DNA of 64,000 nt from Georhizobium profundi (GCF_003952725.1 NZ_CP032509.1:4116001-4180000), one strand, 5' to 3'. Numbered from the stretch's first letter, positions 38,165 to 47,672 are shown. A program made the numbers and translations. Notes: a model not told the origin generated them from the sequence alone.

Positions 38165-40099
38165 ATGTCGCTGGAAGAGAGCAACGTGGAAGCGCCACAT
38201 CGTGGACCGCTTCTCTGGCTGGAACGCTTGAGCGGCACGCTCATCGTCCTCCTTTCGATCGGGTATGCAGGCGACCTGCATCGCTATCTTGGCGTCTCTA
38301 TCTATGATGCACAGCTTCTGGCGGCAGGTCTGACATTGGCACTGACCACCGGCTTCCTGGCGATCGCCAGGACGTCGGTGGGCAGCTTGTTGAAAGTGGC
38401 AAGCCTGCTCGCCGCCGCCGTGACACTCGGCGTCGGCTTCTATCTCGCCATCGACTACATCAACATCACAATGGAAGCGCCCTACCTGCCTTTCTGGCTG
38501 GTCGCGCTCTCTGGTGTCGTGTTGGCGGCGCTCATGCTCAACGTCGTGCCATCAGTCGGCATGGGCATCTTCGTCGTCGTACTCCTTTTCATGGCATATG
38601 GCCTATTCGGACATCTGATGCCGGGCGAGTTTCGCAGCCGGGAGACGATGTTTTCTGAGCTCGCAATCTATTTGGCAACGGACGCCAATGGCATGCTTGG
38701 TCAGGCACTCAAGGTCGCCGTGGTCATCGTCGTCCCTTACCTGCTGTTCGGCAAGCTACTCTCGGCTTGTGGTGCTGCCAACTTCTTCAACGACGGTGCG
38801 CTCGCGCTTATGGGACGATATCGCGGGGGACCCGCCAAAGTCGCTGTTACAGCTTCATCGCTGTTCGGCTCGATCTCGGGCAATGCGGTCGGAAACGTTG
38901 TCGGAACCGGCGTCGTCACTATCCCTATGATGAAGCGCGCGGGCTTCTCGCCTGCCTATGCCGGAGCCGTTGAAGCGACGGCCTCCACCGGCGGACAATT
39001 GGTGCCGCCGGTCATGGGCGCGGCCGCCTTCATCATGGCCGACATGATTCAGGTCGACTATGTCGACATCATGCTAGCCGCGCTGCCTGCCGCCATCCTT
39101 TATTACGTTGCGATCTTCATCAACGTGGACCTCCGGGCTGGAAAGCGTAACCTGCTGGCCGTACCAGCAGACGCCATCCCGAGCGGCTGGGGCGCATTAA
39201 AGGCCGGCTGGCACTTCATCATTCCCTTCGCGGTTCTCTTTTATGCGCTCTTTGAGCTCAACATGCGGCCGGAACGGGCGGCAGTTCTGGCGACGATCGT
39301 GCTGCTCGTGGTCAGTTTCGTGATGGGCTACAAGGGTCAGCGCATGAAGGCGCGCGATATCCTGCCGCTCATCGCCGATACCGGACGGTCAGCGCTCGAT
39401 CTGATAATTGTCTGCGCCGCGGCAGGCATCATCATCGGCGTTCTCAACATCTCTGGCCTTGCCTTCAACCTGACGATGAACATCGTCGCGGCTGCAGGCA
39501 GCAACGTCATCGTGCTCGCGGTCATCACCGCGCTGATCAGCGTGGTGCTAGGCATGGGCATGCCGACGGTCGGCGTCTACATCCTCCTGGCAACCCTCGT
39601 CGCACCCGCCCTGGTGGAAGTCGGCGTGCCGGTCATCGCCGCGCATTTGTTCGTCTTCTATTTCGGTCTGCTGTCGATGGTGACGCCGCCGGTGGCGCTC
39701 GCCTCCTTCGCGGCGGCAAACATCGCAGGCGCATCATCCTGGGCGACGAGCATCGAATCCATGAAGCTTGCCTGGCCGGCCTACATCGTGCCGTTCCTGT
39801 TCATTTTCACACCGGCGCTGATCTTCGACGGCACTTGGCTCGAAGTGATCTGGACCTTGGCCACCGCCATCCTCGGCATCTATATGGTGACCGCGGGGAT
39901 CGTCGGCTTTTTCCGACGGTCGGTGACGCTGGCCGAACGGGGGATGCTGGTTGTGGCGGGCATTCTTGCGCTGCTGCCGGCGAGCATCCTGCCGGGCTTT
40001 ATCTGGACGGATGTCGTTGGAGTGATCGGCTTCGGAATCCTATGGGCGATGATACGACCCGTCGCGCAAGCGGAGCCGGCAGAAGCCCGCGCAGGCTGA
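38165..40099 (+). CDS. TRAP transporter fused 4TM/12TM permease (system A)
   Basis: A 644-residue membrane protein fusing the small (DctQ) and large (DctM) TRAP permease parts, the form that pairs with TAXI proteins. Conserved segments are FGSISGNAVGNVVGTGVVTI near residue 237, VEATASTGGQLVPPVMGAAA, and LGMGMPTVGVYILLATLVAP near residue 460. Its partner binding protein is directly upstream. A terminator follows. Confidence 0.9.
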   Translation: MSLEESNVEAPHRGPLLWLERLSGTLIVLLSIGYAGDLHRYLGVSIYDAQLLAAGLTLALTTGFLAIARTSVGSLLKVASLLAAAVTLGVGFYLAIDYINITMEAPYLPFWLVALSGVVLAALMLNVVPSVGMGIFVVVLLFMAYGLFGHLMPGEFRSRETMFSELAIYLATDANGMLGQALKVAVVIVVPYLLFGKLLSACGAANFFNDGALALMGRYRGGPAKVAVTASSLFGSISGNAVGNVVGTGVVTIPMMKRAGFSPAYAGAVEATASTGGQLVPPVMGAAAFIMADMIQVDYVDIMLAALPAAILYYVAIFINVDLRAGKRNLLAVPADAIPSGWGALKAGWHFIIPFAVLFYALFELNMRPERAAVLATIVLLVVSFVMGYKGQRMKARDILPLIADTGRSALDLIIVCAAAGIIIGVLNISGLAFNLTMNIVAAAGSNVIVLAVITALISVVLGMGMPTVGVYILLATLVAPALVEVGVPVIAAHLFVFYFGLLSMVTPPVALASFAAANIAGASSWATSIESMKLAWPAYIVPFLFIFTPALIFDGTWLEVIWTLATAILGIYMVTAGIVGFFRRSVTLAERGMLVVAGILALLPASILPGFIWTDVVGVIGFGILWAMIRPVAQAEPAEARAG

Positions 40100-40112
40100 C
40101 TGAACGAACAAA

Positions 40113-40163
40113 AAATGGCCCGCCGGTAAGCGACGGGCCATTTCCGTTTAGATCGTCTAAACG
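40113..40163. terminator. Bidirectional terminator with a second adjoining palindrome
   Basis: A perfect 10-bp stem (40113-40122 with 40134-40143) has A residues before it and T residues after, so it can stop both converging transcripts, better for the minus strand. Directly after it is a second perfect 8-bp hairpin CGTTTAGA-tcg-TCTAAACG (40145-40163). Confidence 0.8.
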
Positions 40164-40164
40164 C

Positions 40165-40617
40165 TCAGGCCTCAGCGAGCCGCTCCAGCAACGTTCGCGC
40201 GGTCATGACTTCGCGCATTGGCATGCTGTCAGTCGCCTCCCGCGGCTCCACATCGTAGCGCAGGCCCTCCCCATCCCAGTACCACCAGTAGGCGATCGCG
40301 CCGGCCTTATCCCGGATCGGCGTCTTAAAGGTCGGAAAGTCCCTGTCGCTTTCCGGAATTGCGGCACGGCCGATCCGTTCGCCGGCCACTGCACCACGAT
40401 CGAGCATGCTTCCTAGAGGCAGAAGCGCGCTGAAAAGCGTGGCTGTAGCGGCGATTTCTTCGATATCTGATGGCCGCTCCTGGTAAAGGCCTTTGAGCGC
40501 GCGTACGACTTGCGGATAAGACCGATGGTCGTGCGTCACCTGCACATAGGCGAGGCCCTTGTCAGTGCTGATTTCGACAATGTCGCCGGGGCTCAATCCC
40601 ATTTCGGTCCGCTCCAT
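40165..40617 (-). CDS. Conserved-looking hypothetical protein in the pht operon
   Basis: A 150-residue soluble protein. The N-terminal beta-rich start (GDIVEISTDKGLAYVQVTHD) and later KAGAIAYWWYWDGEGLRYDV suggest a small barrel-like fold, loosely like Imm26-type domains. No catalytic motif is recognised. It follows the Pht5-like gene by eight bases on the same strand, so it is the last gene of the pht reductase operon. Function unknown. Confidence 0.6.
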   Translation of the reverse strand: MERTEMGLSPGDIVEISTDKGLAYVQVTHDHRSYPQVVRALKGLYQERPSDIEEIAATATLFSALLPLGSMLDRGAVAGERIGRAAIPESDRDFPTFKTPIRDKAGAIAYWWYWDGEGLRYDVEPREATDSMPMREVMTARTLLERLAEA

Positions 40618-40625
40618 GTTAGCGC

Positions 40626-41615
40626 TCAGAGGCTGTAGGCTTCCAGCGTGGCTGGGTGGAACAGCTCCTCGACCTCAACCTTCCGCGGGGAAAGTCCCTG
40701 GCGGTAATGATAGTCGAGAAAGGTGGCGAGCGTCTGGCGGTTGCCGTTTAGGCCATAGGTCCAAATATCGGACCCCATAAGCGTACCGGCGCGGCGCAGA
40801 TTGTCTTCCACGAAAGGCATCGTCACCTTGGTCGCCGATGTATCGGACAGCGCTTTCTGGGCCATGGCCTTTGCTTCCGTGAAGGCTTTCAGCAATGCCC
40901 CTGGAAGAAACGGCTGGGCGTCTGAGAGAGAGCGACGCATGCCCAGAACATGCATGATCGGAAAAACGCGCGTTTCGCGGTACCATTCTTCGGCCGCGCA
41001 AGTGTCGGGAAACAGCCTGTCGACCTTGTCGAAACCCTCGTCGAAACACATCGGCGCACGCGGGCCGATAAAGCCGTCGATGGTGCCGTCGATCAGCATC
41101 TGGTTGAGGGTGGCTCCTTCGGGCGCAGCCTCGATCCGGACGTCGACCGGCAGATCGACTTTGATCTTCTCGGGTCTTCCCGGCGTGTTCATACCGCCGC
41201 GCACCCAGCAGATGTCGGACGGCTTCACGCCATAGGCATCCTCCAGGATGCCGCGCACCCAGACATTCGCGGAAAGCTGGTATTCGGCGATGCCGATCCT
41301 CTTGCCCTTGAGGTCTGCCGGCTTCTCGATGCCCTTGTCGGTGCGTATGTACACTGAGGTGTGCCGGAATGCGCGTGAAAGGAAGACCGGGATCGCCACG
41401 TAGTGCGGATCACCACGAGCAACCGATATGGAATAGGAAGACAGCGACAACTCGCTGACGTCGAAGGCTTGGTGGCGGAAAGCCCGGAAGAACATTTCTT
41501 CAGGCGAAAGCAGCATGCAGGTGGGATCGACGCCGTCGATCTTCACGCGTCCATCGGCGATCGGTCGCGTGCGGTCGTAGTCGCCCATGGCGAGCGATAG
41601 TTTAAGGTCGGTCAT
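40626..41615 (-). CDS. pht5: Pht5-like 4,5-dihydroxyphthalate decarboxylase
   Basis: A 329-residue protein of the family that includes Pht5, which has a periplasmic-binding-protein-like fold but no signal peptide. Diagnostic segments are LSLAMGDYDRTRPIADGRVK at the start, LLSPEEMFFRAFRH, and FDVSELSLSSYSISVARGDP. It would convert 4,5-dihydroxyphthalate to protocatechuate. It overlaps the Pht4-like gene by 14 bases. Members of this family are sometimes labelled ABC binding proteins; the lack of a signal peptide and the pht context argue against that. Confidence 0.82.
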   Translation of the reverse strand: MTDLKLSLAMGDYDRTRPIADGRVKIDGVDPTCMLLSPEEMFFRAFRHQAFDVSELSLSSYSISVARGDPHYVAIPVFLSRAFRHTSVYIRTDKGIEKPADLKGKRIGIAEYQLSANVWVRGILEDAYGVKPSDICWVRGGMNTPGRPEKIKVDLPVDVRIEAAPEGATLNQMLIDGTIDGFIGPRAPMCFDEGFDKVDRLFPDTCAAEEWYRETRVFPIMHVLGMRRSLSDAQPFLPGALLKAFTEAKAMAQKALSDTSATKVTMPFVEDNLRRAGTLMGSDIWTYGLNGNRQTLATFLDYHYRQGLSPRKVEVEELFHPATLEAYSL

Positions 41616-42804
41616 CTCGTCCCTCTTCCCCTGTAACTGAAACTTGATGGCGCAGGTCGACCGGCAGTCCGGTCTCCGCCGATTGCAAGATGGCGTGGCA
41701 GACTTCCAGGCTGGCTAGCCCCCAAGCGCCGGTTTGAGCCGGCGGACGGTCGCCGCGAACAGCGTCGAACAACGCATCGGCGACCTCGGCGCGCGGTACG
41801 GCGACCGGCGCTGCCGAGTGGAACGTGCGTTCCTCGTCGCCATAGACATGAACGCCCTGTGGCGTCAGACGCAAATCCCCCCGATCGCCGCATATGATGA
41901 TGGGGCCGAAATGCTCGTGATGGTCCGCCACGGGTGGCTCCGAACCGGTGCCGAATGTCCTCGCCGTTTTAAGCGCTGCCTCTTCCTGAGCGGAAGCAAC
42001 CTTCGCGAGCGCGCGTCTGGCGCCACCATATTGGGCGGGGTCCTTGCGGTGACCCAACTCTCCGGTCCAATCCATCCATTCATCGCTGTCGAAATGGGCA
42101 TATCCGGAATAGGTGAACGCGGCGAAGGCGCCGCCTTCGAAAGTCATCAGCGCCGAATAGGCGCCTTCGGTCGGCCGCCGGGCATCCCATTTTCCGGTCA
42201 TGGCCGTGACGCTTCTCCCGCGTCCCCCAGCCAGAAGCCGAACGATATCGATCTGATGAACGCCCTGCGAGAACACGACGCCACCGCCTTGGCTGGTATC
42301 GAGTTCTTCCGGCCGTCGCGGACGGTAGAGGAAGTCGGTGAAGTTCCATGCGTTGATCATGCGCACCCCGCCGATCGCGCCTTCGTCGATCAGGCGCTTG
42401 GCCTGCACGACGGGGCCATCGAAACTGTGGCTTGGACCAACGATCAGATGAACACCGGCGTCGCGGCAGGCCTTTACCATCGCCGCGCCGTCTTCCAGCG
42501 AGATGGCGAGCGGCTTGTCGACCAGAACATGTTTGCCGGCGCGAGCGGCGGCGATGACATGATCGCGATGCATCTGATGCGGCGTCGCCACGTAGATCGC
42601 TTCTACAACGGGATCGGCGCACAGCTCTTCGATCGTTTCATAGGCGCGGCCGCCGAACTCGTTCTCGAAAGCTTGCCTCGATGCCTCGCGCGGTGCAGCT
42701 GCTGCAACAAGTTCAATGCGCTGATCGGCACGAAACGTCGGCAGCATGAGCATGAAGGCACGGCCGAGCCCGACGACACCAAGGCGGATCGGTTCAGAGG
42801 TCAA
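41602..42804 (-). CDS. pht4: Pht4-like dihydrodiol dehydrogenase (Gfo/Idh/MocA family)
   Basis: A 400-residue NAD(P)-dependent oxidoreductase. The N-terminal Rossmann motif is LGVVGLGRAFMLMLPTFRAD, and the catalytic-domain hallmark VDKPLAISLEDG (EKP-like, here DKP) is near residue 95. Pht4 of the phthalate 4,5-dioxygenase pathway belongs to this family and oxidises the cis-dihydrodiol to 4,5-dihydroxyphthalate. It lies between the reductase and decarboxylase genes with short overlaps, matching that role. Confidence 0.85.
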   Translation of the reverse strand: MTSEPIRLGVVGLGRAFMLMLPTFRADQRIELVAAAAPREASRQAFENEFGGRAYETIEELCADPVVEAIYVATPHQMHRDHVIAAARAGKHVLVDKPLAISLEDGAAMVKACRDAGVHLIVGPSHSFDGPVVQAKRLIDEGAIGGVRMINAWNFTDFLYRPRRPEELDTSQGGGVVFSQGVHQIDIVRLLAGGRGRSVTAMTGKWDARRPTEGAYSALMTFEGGAFAAFTYSGYAHFDSDEWMDWTGELGHRKDPAQYGGARRALAKVASAQEEAALKTARTFGTGSEPPVADHHEHFGPIIICGDRGDLRLTPQGVHVYGDEERTFHSAAPVAVPRAEVADALFDAVRGDRPPAQTGAWGLASLEVCHAILQSAETGLPVDLRHQVSVTGEEGRDDRP

Positions 42805-43744
42805 GAACGAGGTTCCCGTCTTTTGCCCGCGACACGCAGATCATGATGTAGTCGTCCTTTTCGTCGTCCATCAGAACCATGTCGCGATGATCGGGATCGC
42901 CGGCGACCAACCCGCATTTGCAGGTGCCGCACGTTCCACTTTCGCAGGAGCTGACGGTAGGAATGCCGGCGTCGCGCACGGCTTCAAGGATCGACCGATC
43001 CGCAGGAACCGTGACCGTCTTACCGCTTTTGGCCAGTTCGACCTCAAATGGCAGATCGTCGGCGCGTACAATCTCGACCGGCTTGAAGTCCTCGAAGTTC
43101 ACCCGCCCTTCAGGCCAGTGGCCGGAGATGGCCTTGATCTCTTCCATGAGGGGCTGGGGCCCGCAGCAATAGACATGCATGTTGCGGGCCTCCTCGAAAT
43201 GATCCCAGAAATCGTAGATCTTCTCCGGATCGCCGTCGTCATGATGGATTTGGAGGCGATTGCCGAAAGCTGAGCGCATCTCTTCGAGATAGGCGGTCTC
43301 GTCGGCACTTCGCGTGCAATAGATGATCTGGAAGTCCTTGCCCTTCTCCGCAAGCTCCGTCGCCATCGCATAGATCGGGGTGACGCCTATGCCTCCCGCA
43401 ATCAGCAGATAGCGCGGCGCTTCTTTGAGCGGGAAATCGTTCTCGGGCGATCCGATGGTAAGGGCGGTGCCTATCTGGGCATCTACGTGCATTGAGTGAG
43501 ACCCGCCACGTGATTGCGCCTCCCTCTTCACTGCGATCCTGTAACGGGCTGGCGATTGCCCTGAACCTAGGAGCGAGTAACGCCGCATCGCACCCGCCGG
43601 CGTTTCGATGGTTACGTGAGCCCCGGCTCCAAACGAAGGGAGCGCTCCACCGTCTACCGGTTCGAGCGTGAATTCGGTGATCGCAGCGGTCAAATCCCGT
43701 CGATCAACGACCTTCACAACCAGTTTTTGTTCGCTCGGTCCCAT
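42794..43744 (-). CDS. pht2: Rieske dioxygenase reductase (phthalate dioxygenase reductase type)
   Basis: A 316-residue class IA reductase. An FMN-binding domain (RRYSLLGSGQSPARYRIAVK) and an NAD-binding domain (LLIAGGIGVTPIYAMA, YCCGPQPLM) are followed by a C-terminal plant-type [2Fe-2S] domain (SCESGTCGTCKCGL plus a later ICVSRA). This order is that of phthalate dioxygenase reductase. It passes electrons from NADH to the oxygenase, encoded divergently across a 154-bp promoter region. Confidence 0.92.
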   Translation of the reverse strand: MGPSEQKLVVKVVDRRDLTAAITEFTLEPVDGGALPSFGAGAHVTIETPAGAMRRYSLLGSGQSPARYRIAVKREAQSRGGSHSMHVDAQIGTALTIGSPENDFPLKEAPRYLLIAGGIGVTPIYAMATELAEKGKDFQIIYCTRSADETAYLEEMRSAFGNRLQIHHDDGDPEKIYDFWDHFEEARNMHVYCCGPQPLMEEIKAISGHWPEGRVNFEDFKPVEIVRADDLPFEVELAKSGKTVTVPADRSILEAVRDAGIPTVSSCESGTCGTCKCGLVAGDPDHRDMVLMDDEKDDYIMICVSRAKDGNLVLDL

Positions 43745-43898
43745 GGCGCGGTCGCTTTCTCCAGCTTGTTACAAGGCGCGGTCTCCCCGCGAAGAGTGAC
43801 AATTTACTTAGTAACCTAATTATATTGTGTCAACGTCTGGACGCTGGCGGACAGCCACGGTATGTTCAGTTAGCAAACTAATTGATGGAGTCATGTGG
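43745..43898. promoter_or_regulatory. Divergent pht promoter region with two TTAG-N4-CTAA palindromes
   Basis: Two copies of TTAG-N4-CTAA lie at 43808-43819 and 43870-43881, the second only a few bases before the oxygenase ribosome-binding site. The region is AT-rich. Such short inverted repeats suit a MarR-family repressor, and a MarR gene lies 2.4 kb downstream. A related palindrome sits at 50740-50755. Confidence 0.55.
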
Positions 43899-45182
43899 AT
43901 GCTTACGCATGAGGAAAACGAACTGCTGACGCGGGTAACCGGCGGTGCGCCGATGGGCAGGCTGATGCGCCAGCATTGGACTCCGGTCTGTCTGACTGAA
44001 GAGGTGACGGAGCGCGACGGCACACCGCTGCTCGTCGAGGTCCTCGGCGAGCGGTATGTGGCATTCCGCGACACCGACGGGCGCCTCGGCCTGCTCGACG
44101 AGCTGTGCCCGCATCGACGGGCCTCGCTGGTATTCGGCCGCAACGAGGAGTGCGGGCTGCGTTGTCTTTATCACGGATGGAAAATGGACGTTGACGGCAA
44201 TGTGGTCGCCATGTCTTCCGAACCTGAAGGAAGTCCGCTGCTGAACAAGGTCAAGCATCGCGCCTATCCGGTGAAGGAATGGGGCGGCTTTGTCTGGGCC
44301 TGGCTCGGCGAAGAGGACAACGTGCCGGAGTTCGATCCGCCGGCCTTCGCGCCTACGGAAGACACGCAGGTCGCGATCGTCAAGATACGCATTCCCTGCA
44401 ATTGGGCTCAAATCCATGAAGGCCAGATCGACAGCGCGCATTCGTCGTCGCTGCATTCATCCGACATGAAGCCCGCGCGCGTCGAAGGCGCTTCCGCTGA
44501 CGAGCAGGCGTGGTATCGGCCCTCCACCGACAAATCGCCGCGCATGCAGACACAGACGACGAGCTACGGCTTCCACTACGCCGCGATCCGCAAGCCGATC
44601 AAGAACGCGGCCACACACAATTACCTGCGCATCACCGAGTTCATCGCGCCTTACATGTCGCTAATCCCGCCGAACAACAACTACAACGTCGCAAGCGTCA
44701 TCGTTCCGATCGACGACGAGACGACGGCGTTTCACTTCGTCGCCTGGGGCGGTCAGAAGTGCCCTTCGACAGAGGAATGGCGGCGGTTCAACCATGCCCA
44801 ACCGGGCGTCGATTTGGACGACAAGTGGAGGTCGCGGCGAACGCTGGAGAACCACTTCTTGCAGGATCGCCAGGCAATGAAACAAGGTAGCTTTACCGGC
44901 GTACCGGGTATTCCCAACCAGGACATCATCATGTGGGTGTCGATGGGCAAGATCGTCAATCGCACCGATGACATTCTCGGCGCTTCCGATCTCGCGATCG
45001 TGGAATTTCGGCGTCTGATGGTGGATGCAGCGCGCAAGGTCGCAGAGGGCGGCGAGGCGATCGGCACGCAAGAGCCGCGCACTCCGCATGCCCGCATCGC
45101 ATCGCGCGAAGGCGTGTACCCGAAGACGGTCGACTGGCGGACGCTGGTCGACACGTCGGAAAACCGTGAAGCAGCCGAGTAA
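43899..45182 (+). CDS. pht3: Rieske non-haem iron oxygenase, phthalate 4,5-dioxygenase type
   Basis: A 427-residue oxygenase component. The Rieske ligands C70, H72, C89 and H92 fall in CPHRRASLV and RCLYHGW. The mononuclear iron site is EGQIDSAHSSSLHSS (D178, H181, H186), whose LH-containing pattern is that of phthalate 4,5-dioxygenase-like enzymes that lack beta subunits. I chose the ATG at 43899 because GGAG is eight bases before it; an ATG two codons earlier sits too close. It likely hydroxylates phthalate or a related aromatic acid. Confidence 0.9.
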   Translation: MLTHEENELLTRVTGGAPMGRLMRQHWTPVCLTEEVTERDGTPLLVEVLGERYVAFRDTDGRLGLLDELCPHRRASLVFGRNEECGLRCLYHGWKMDVDGNVVAMSSEPEGSPLLNKVKHRAYPVKEWGGFVWAWLGEEDNVPEFDPPAFAPTEDTQVAIVKIRIPCNWAQIHEGQIDSAHSSSLHSSDMKPARVEGASADEQAWYRPSTDKSPRMQTQTTSYGFHYAAIRKPIKNAATHNYLRITEFIAPYMSLIPPNNNYNVASVIVPIDDETTAFHFVAWGGQKCPSTEEWRRFNHAQPGVDLDDKWRSRRTLENHFLQDRQAMKQGSFTGVPGIPNQDIIMWVSMGKIVNRTDDILGASDLAIVEFRRLMVDAARKVAEGGEAIGTQEPRTPHARIASREGVYPKTVDWRTLVDTSENREAAE

Positions 45183-45204
45183 CGAACCGACACTGTGGTC
45201 GGAC

Positions 45205-45245
45205 CTTTGATCCCCGCCCAAGCGGGGATCTTTCAAGATCTCCCC
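45205..45245 (+). repeat. Dispersed palindrome of the PAQAGI type
   Basis: GATCCCCGC (45209-45217) pairs with GCGGGGATC (45222-45230) around a CCAA loop. Read through, one frame encodes IPAQAGIFQDL, the signature of a palindromic repeat scattered in many proteobacterial genomes. It lies just after the oxygenase gene and may also act as a terminator. Confidence 0.65.
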
Positions 45246-45288
45246 ACGCCGAAAGGCAGTGACCCCCTCAACAGTGATGGTGATGTGC

Positions 45289-46212
45289 ATGGCGGTCGCG
45301 CCCTCGGACAAACCACGACCCGCGATCTATATCTTCGCCGTGATGCCACCGCTTTTCTGGGCGGGGAATTTTCTGGTGGCCCGCCTCTTTCACGAGGAGA
45401 TACCACCATTCCAGATGTCGTTCTGGCGCTGGCTGCTCGCGCTGGCAATCATTGTGCCGTTCTCGCTGCGGGCATTGGTCGCTTCGCGACCGATCATACG
45501 ACAAGAGCTCGGCTTCCTCTTCCTTCTGGGCGGCATCGGGATCGCGGCGTTTAACTGCTTCATATACGTCGCATTGCAACACACCAGCGTCGTCAATGCC
45601 GCGCTGATCAATTCGCTGATGCCGGTAGTGACCTTTCTGCTGGCATTGATCTTCATCGGGGACGGGCTTGCACCGCGCCAGATCGTCGGTGTGGCGGTGT
45701 GCGTTGCCGGCGCGCTCTTCATCGTGCTGCGCGGGCAAATATCCAATCTCGGGGCTCTGGTCATCAATGTCGGCGACATTCTGGTTCTTGCGGGCCTGAC
45801 CTTTTGGGCGCTCTACACGGTGTTGATCCGCTGGCGCAGAACGGCCCTGCCGACGAGCGTTTTCCTGACAGTGACCATTGCCTTTGGCGTGATCATCCAT
45901 TTGCCGTTCGTGATCTGGGAAGTCGGCCAGCGCGGGACCTTCTCGGCAAACGGGGCGAACATAGCAGCCCTCGTTTATCTCGCCATATTTCCATCGCTGC
46001 TCGCCTACATTTTCTGGAACCGCGCAGTCGCTGCGCTCGGTCCGGGCAAAACAGGTCTTTTCATGTACCTGATGCCCATCTTCTCCACGGTGCTCGCAGT
46101 GCTTTTGCTCGGTGAAACTTTCCGGTCCTACCACCTCGTCGGCATGCTGCTGATCTTCATGGGGATTGCACTCGTCACCCGCCCAGCGCCTCCGGTCTTG
46201 GCGATGCGCTGA
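45289..46212 (+). CDS. EamA/DMT-family membrane transporter
   Basis: About 307 residues with ten predicted helices in two EamA repeats (PPLFWAGNFLVARLFHEEIP early; LLLGETFRSYHLVGMLLIFM late). Members export metabolites or amino acids. Possible starts are 45259 (GTG), 45277, 45283 and 45289; none has a clear ribosome site. It is followed by a MarR regulator, which probably controls it. Confidence 0.82.
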   Translation: MAVAPSDKPRPAIYIFAVMPPLFWAGNFLVARLFHEEIPPFQMSFWRWLLALAIIVPFSLRALVASRPIIRQELGFLFLLGGIGIAAFNCFIYVALQHTSVVNAALINSLMPVVTFLLALIFIGDGLAPRQIVGVAVCVAGALFIVLRGQISNLGALVINVGDILVLAGLTFWALYTVLIRWRRTALPTSVFLTVTIAFGVIIHLPFVIWEVGQRGTFSANGANIAALVYLAIFPSLLAYIFWNRAVAALGPGKTGLFMYLMPIFSTVLAVLLLGETFRSYHLVGMLLIFMGIALVTRPAPPVLAMR

Positions 46213-46280
46213 GCTGCGCCTTGATCTTCATCGGCCAGCGGGTATTGCTGCGCCTGGACGCCTGCCAGCAAGGATCGAGG

Positions 46281-46754
46281 ATGAGCCGCATGACCAAAAG
46301 CCGATCGACCGGGACCGTGCTGCCGTTGGAGACGAGCCTGGGCTATCAGATTCGGGCGACCCACCGGCTGTTCCAGCGCTATCTACAGGGCAAGATCGAA
46401 CCTTTCGGCGTCTCTCTTGGCATGTGGTATTTCCTGCGCGTGCTTTGGGAAGAGGATGGCTTGACCCAGCGCGAGCTTTCGCAGCGTGTCGGAACCATGG
46501 AGCCGACGACATTGACGGCTCTGAGATCCATGGAACGCAGCGGCTTCATTCGCCGTGAGCGCAACGCCGACGACGGGCGCAAGATCAATGTCTTTCTCAC
46601 CGAAGAAGGCCGGGCGCTGCAAAGGAAGCTGCTGCCGCTCGCTCGCGAAGTCGTCGAGGACGCCGCCTCCACGCTGACGAGCAGTGACAAAGAGGCGATG
46701 CTGGGACTGCTCGCGAAGGTGCAGTTGAACCTTTCGGCGAAGATCGACCGCTAA
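46281..46754 (+). CDS. MarR-family transcriptional regulator
   Basis: A 157-residue winged-HTH regulator (LTQRELSQRVGTMEPTTLTA recognition region; wing RRERNADDGRKINVFLTEEG). AAGGA lies before the ATG. MarR proteins bind short palindromes and respond to aromatic ligands, so it is a good candidate for the TTAG...CTAA sites at the pht and second TAXI promoters. That link is inferred. Confidence 0.88.
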   Translation: MSRMTKSRSTGTVLPLETSLGYQIRATHRLFQRYLQGKIEPFGVSLGMWYFLRVLWEEDGLTQRELSQRVGTMEPTTLTALRSMERSGFIRRERNADDGRKINVFLTEEGRALQRKLLPLAREVVEDAASTLTSSDKEAMLGLLAKVQLNLSAKIDR

Positions 46755-46763
46755 GCCCGGCAT

Positions 46764-47672
46764 TCACGGCAAAGCGACGAGGACGACACCGATCGTGGCA
46801 ACCAACGAGGCGACGATGATCCGACCTTCGGGCGGCCCCTCGGTCCGGAACACATAGGCCGCCAAGTAAATGCCGAGGAAGACCTCGAGCGATCCGATGA
46901 TCGCGACGACGGCGACGTCGGCATGGAGAAGCGCGAAGAACTGTGCCATCTGCCCGAACGACATCGACGACGCGGCGATGAATTGCCACTTCCCCATGCC
47001 GCGGAGCGACGTTGCGACGACGTTTCTGTAGTTGCGGCTGACCACGCTGCCGCCGGCGTACCAAGCGATACCCGTCAAGGCGCCGATGAAGGTACCCAGC
47101 ATCGGATCCGGGATTGCCGACATGCCGAGCTTACGCGCACTGTAGGAAGCACCGTACGACGCAGCCGACAATGCGCCGAACATCCGGCCGCGGCCGAGCG
47201 CGCGAGACCTCTTTTCGGCATCGTCCCATCTCCCGCCAGTTGCACCACGCACGGTCATGACCCCCATGAGGCTGGCGAGAATGATCGCCATGCCGGCGCC
47301 TGCCAGCCAGCCGATCGTCTCGCCGAGAATGATGAAGGCGAAGAGCGTTGCGAAGATCGGAATCAGCCGTCGAAACAGCCCGGCATTGATCGCTCCGGCG
47401 AGGATGACGGAACGGAAAAGCGTCAATCGTCCGATGACGGTCGCCAGCATGCCGCTCGCTGCAAAGAAACCAAGGCCGGTCAGAAACTGCCCGTCCATTG
47501 TCGGCAGCGCCGGACCGAGCAGAAGCCAGAGGCTGCCGGACAAAACAGATGTCATCACGATGGAGAGAAAGGCGCCGTTATTCTTTTCGCCCTCATGCGC
47601 GCCCTTGGCGATAGCGACATTGGCGAGCGCAAAGGCAAAAGCACCGAAAAGGGCGAAGAGAGCACCAATCAT
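46764..47672 (-). CDS. Second EamA/DMT-family membrane transporter
   Basis: About 302 residues, ten helices (FALFGAFAFALANVAIAKGA at the start; FGQMAQFFALLHADVAVVAI near the end). It converges with the MarR gene, ten bases apart. It lies downstream of the TRAP permease on the minus strand; a 10-bp perfect hairpin (47732-47741 with 47760-47769) separates the two. The substrate is unknown. Confidence 0.8.
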   Translation of the reverse strand: MIGALFALFGAFAFALANVAIAKGAHEGEKNNGAFLSIVMTSVLSGSLWLLLGPALPTMDGQFLTGLGFFAASGMLATVIGRLTLFRSVILAGAINAGLFRRLIPIFATLFAFIILGETIGWLAGAGMAIILASLMGVMTVRGATGGRWDDAEKRSRALGRGRMFGALSAASYGASYSARKLGMSAIPDPMLGTFIGALTGIAWYAGGSVVSRNYRNVVATSLRGMGKWQFIAASSMSFGQMAQFFALLHADVAVVAIIGSLEVFLGIYLAAYVFRTEGPPEGRIIVASLVATIGVVLVALP

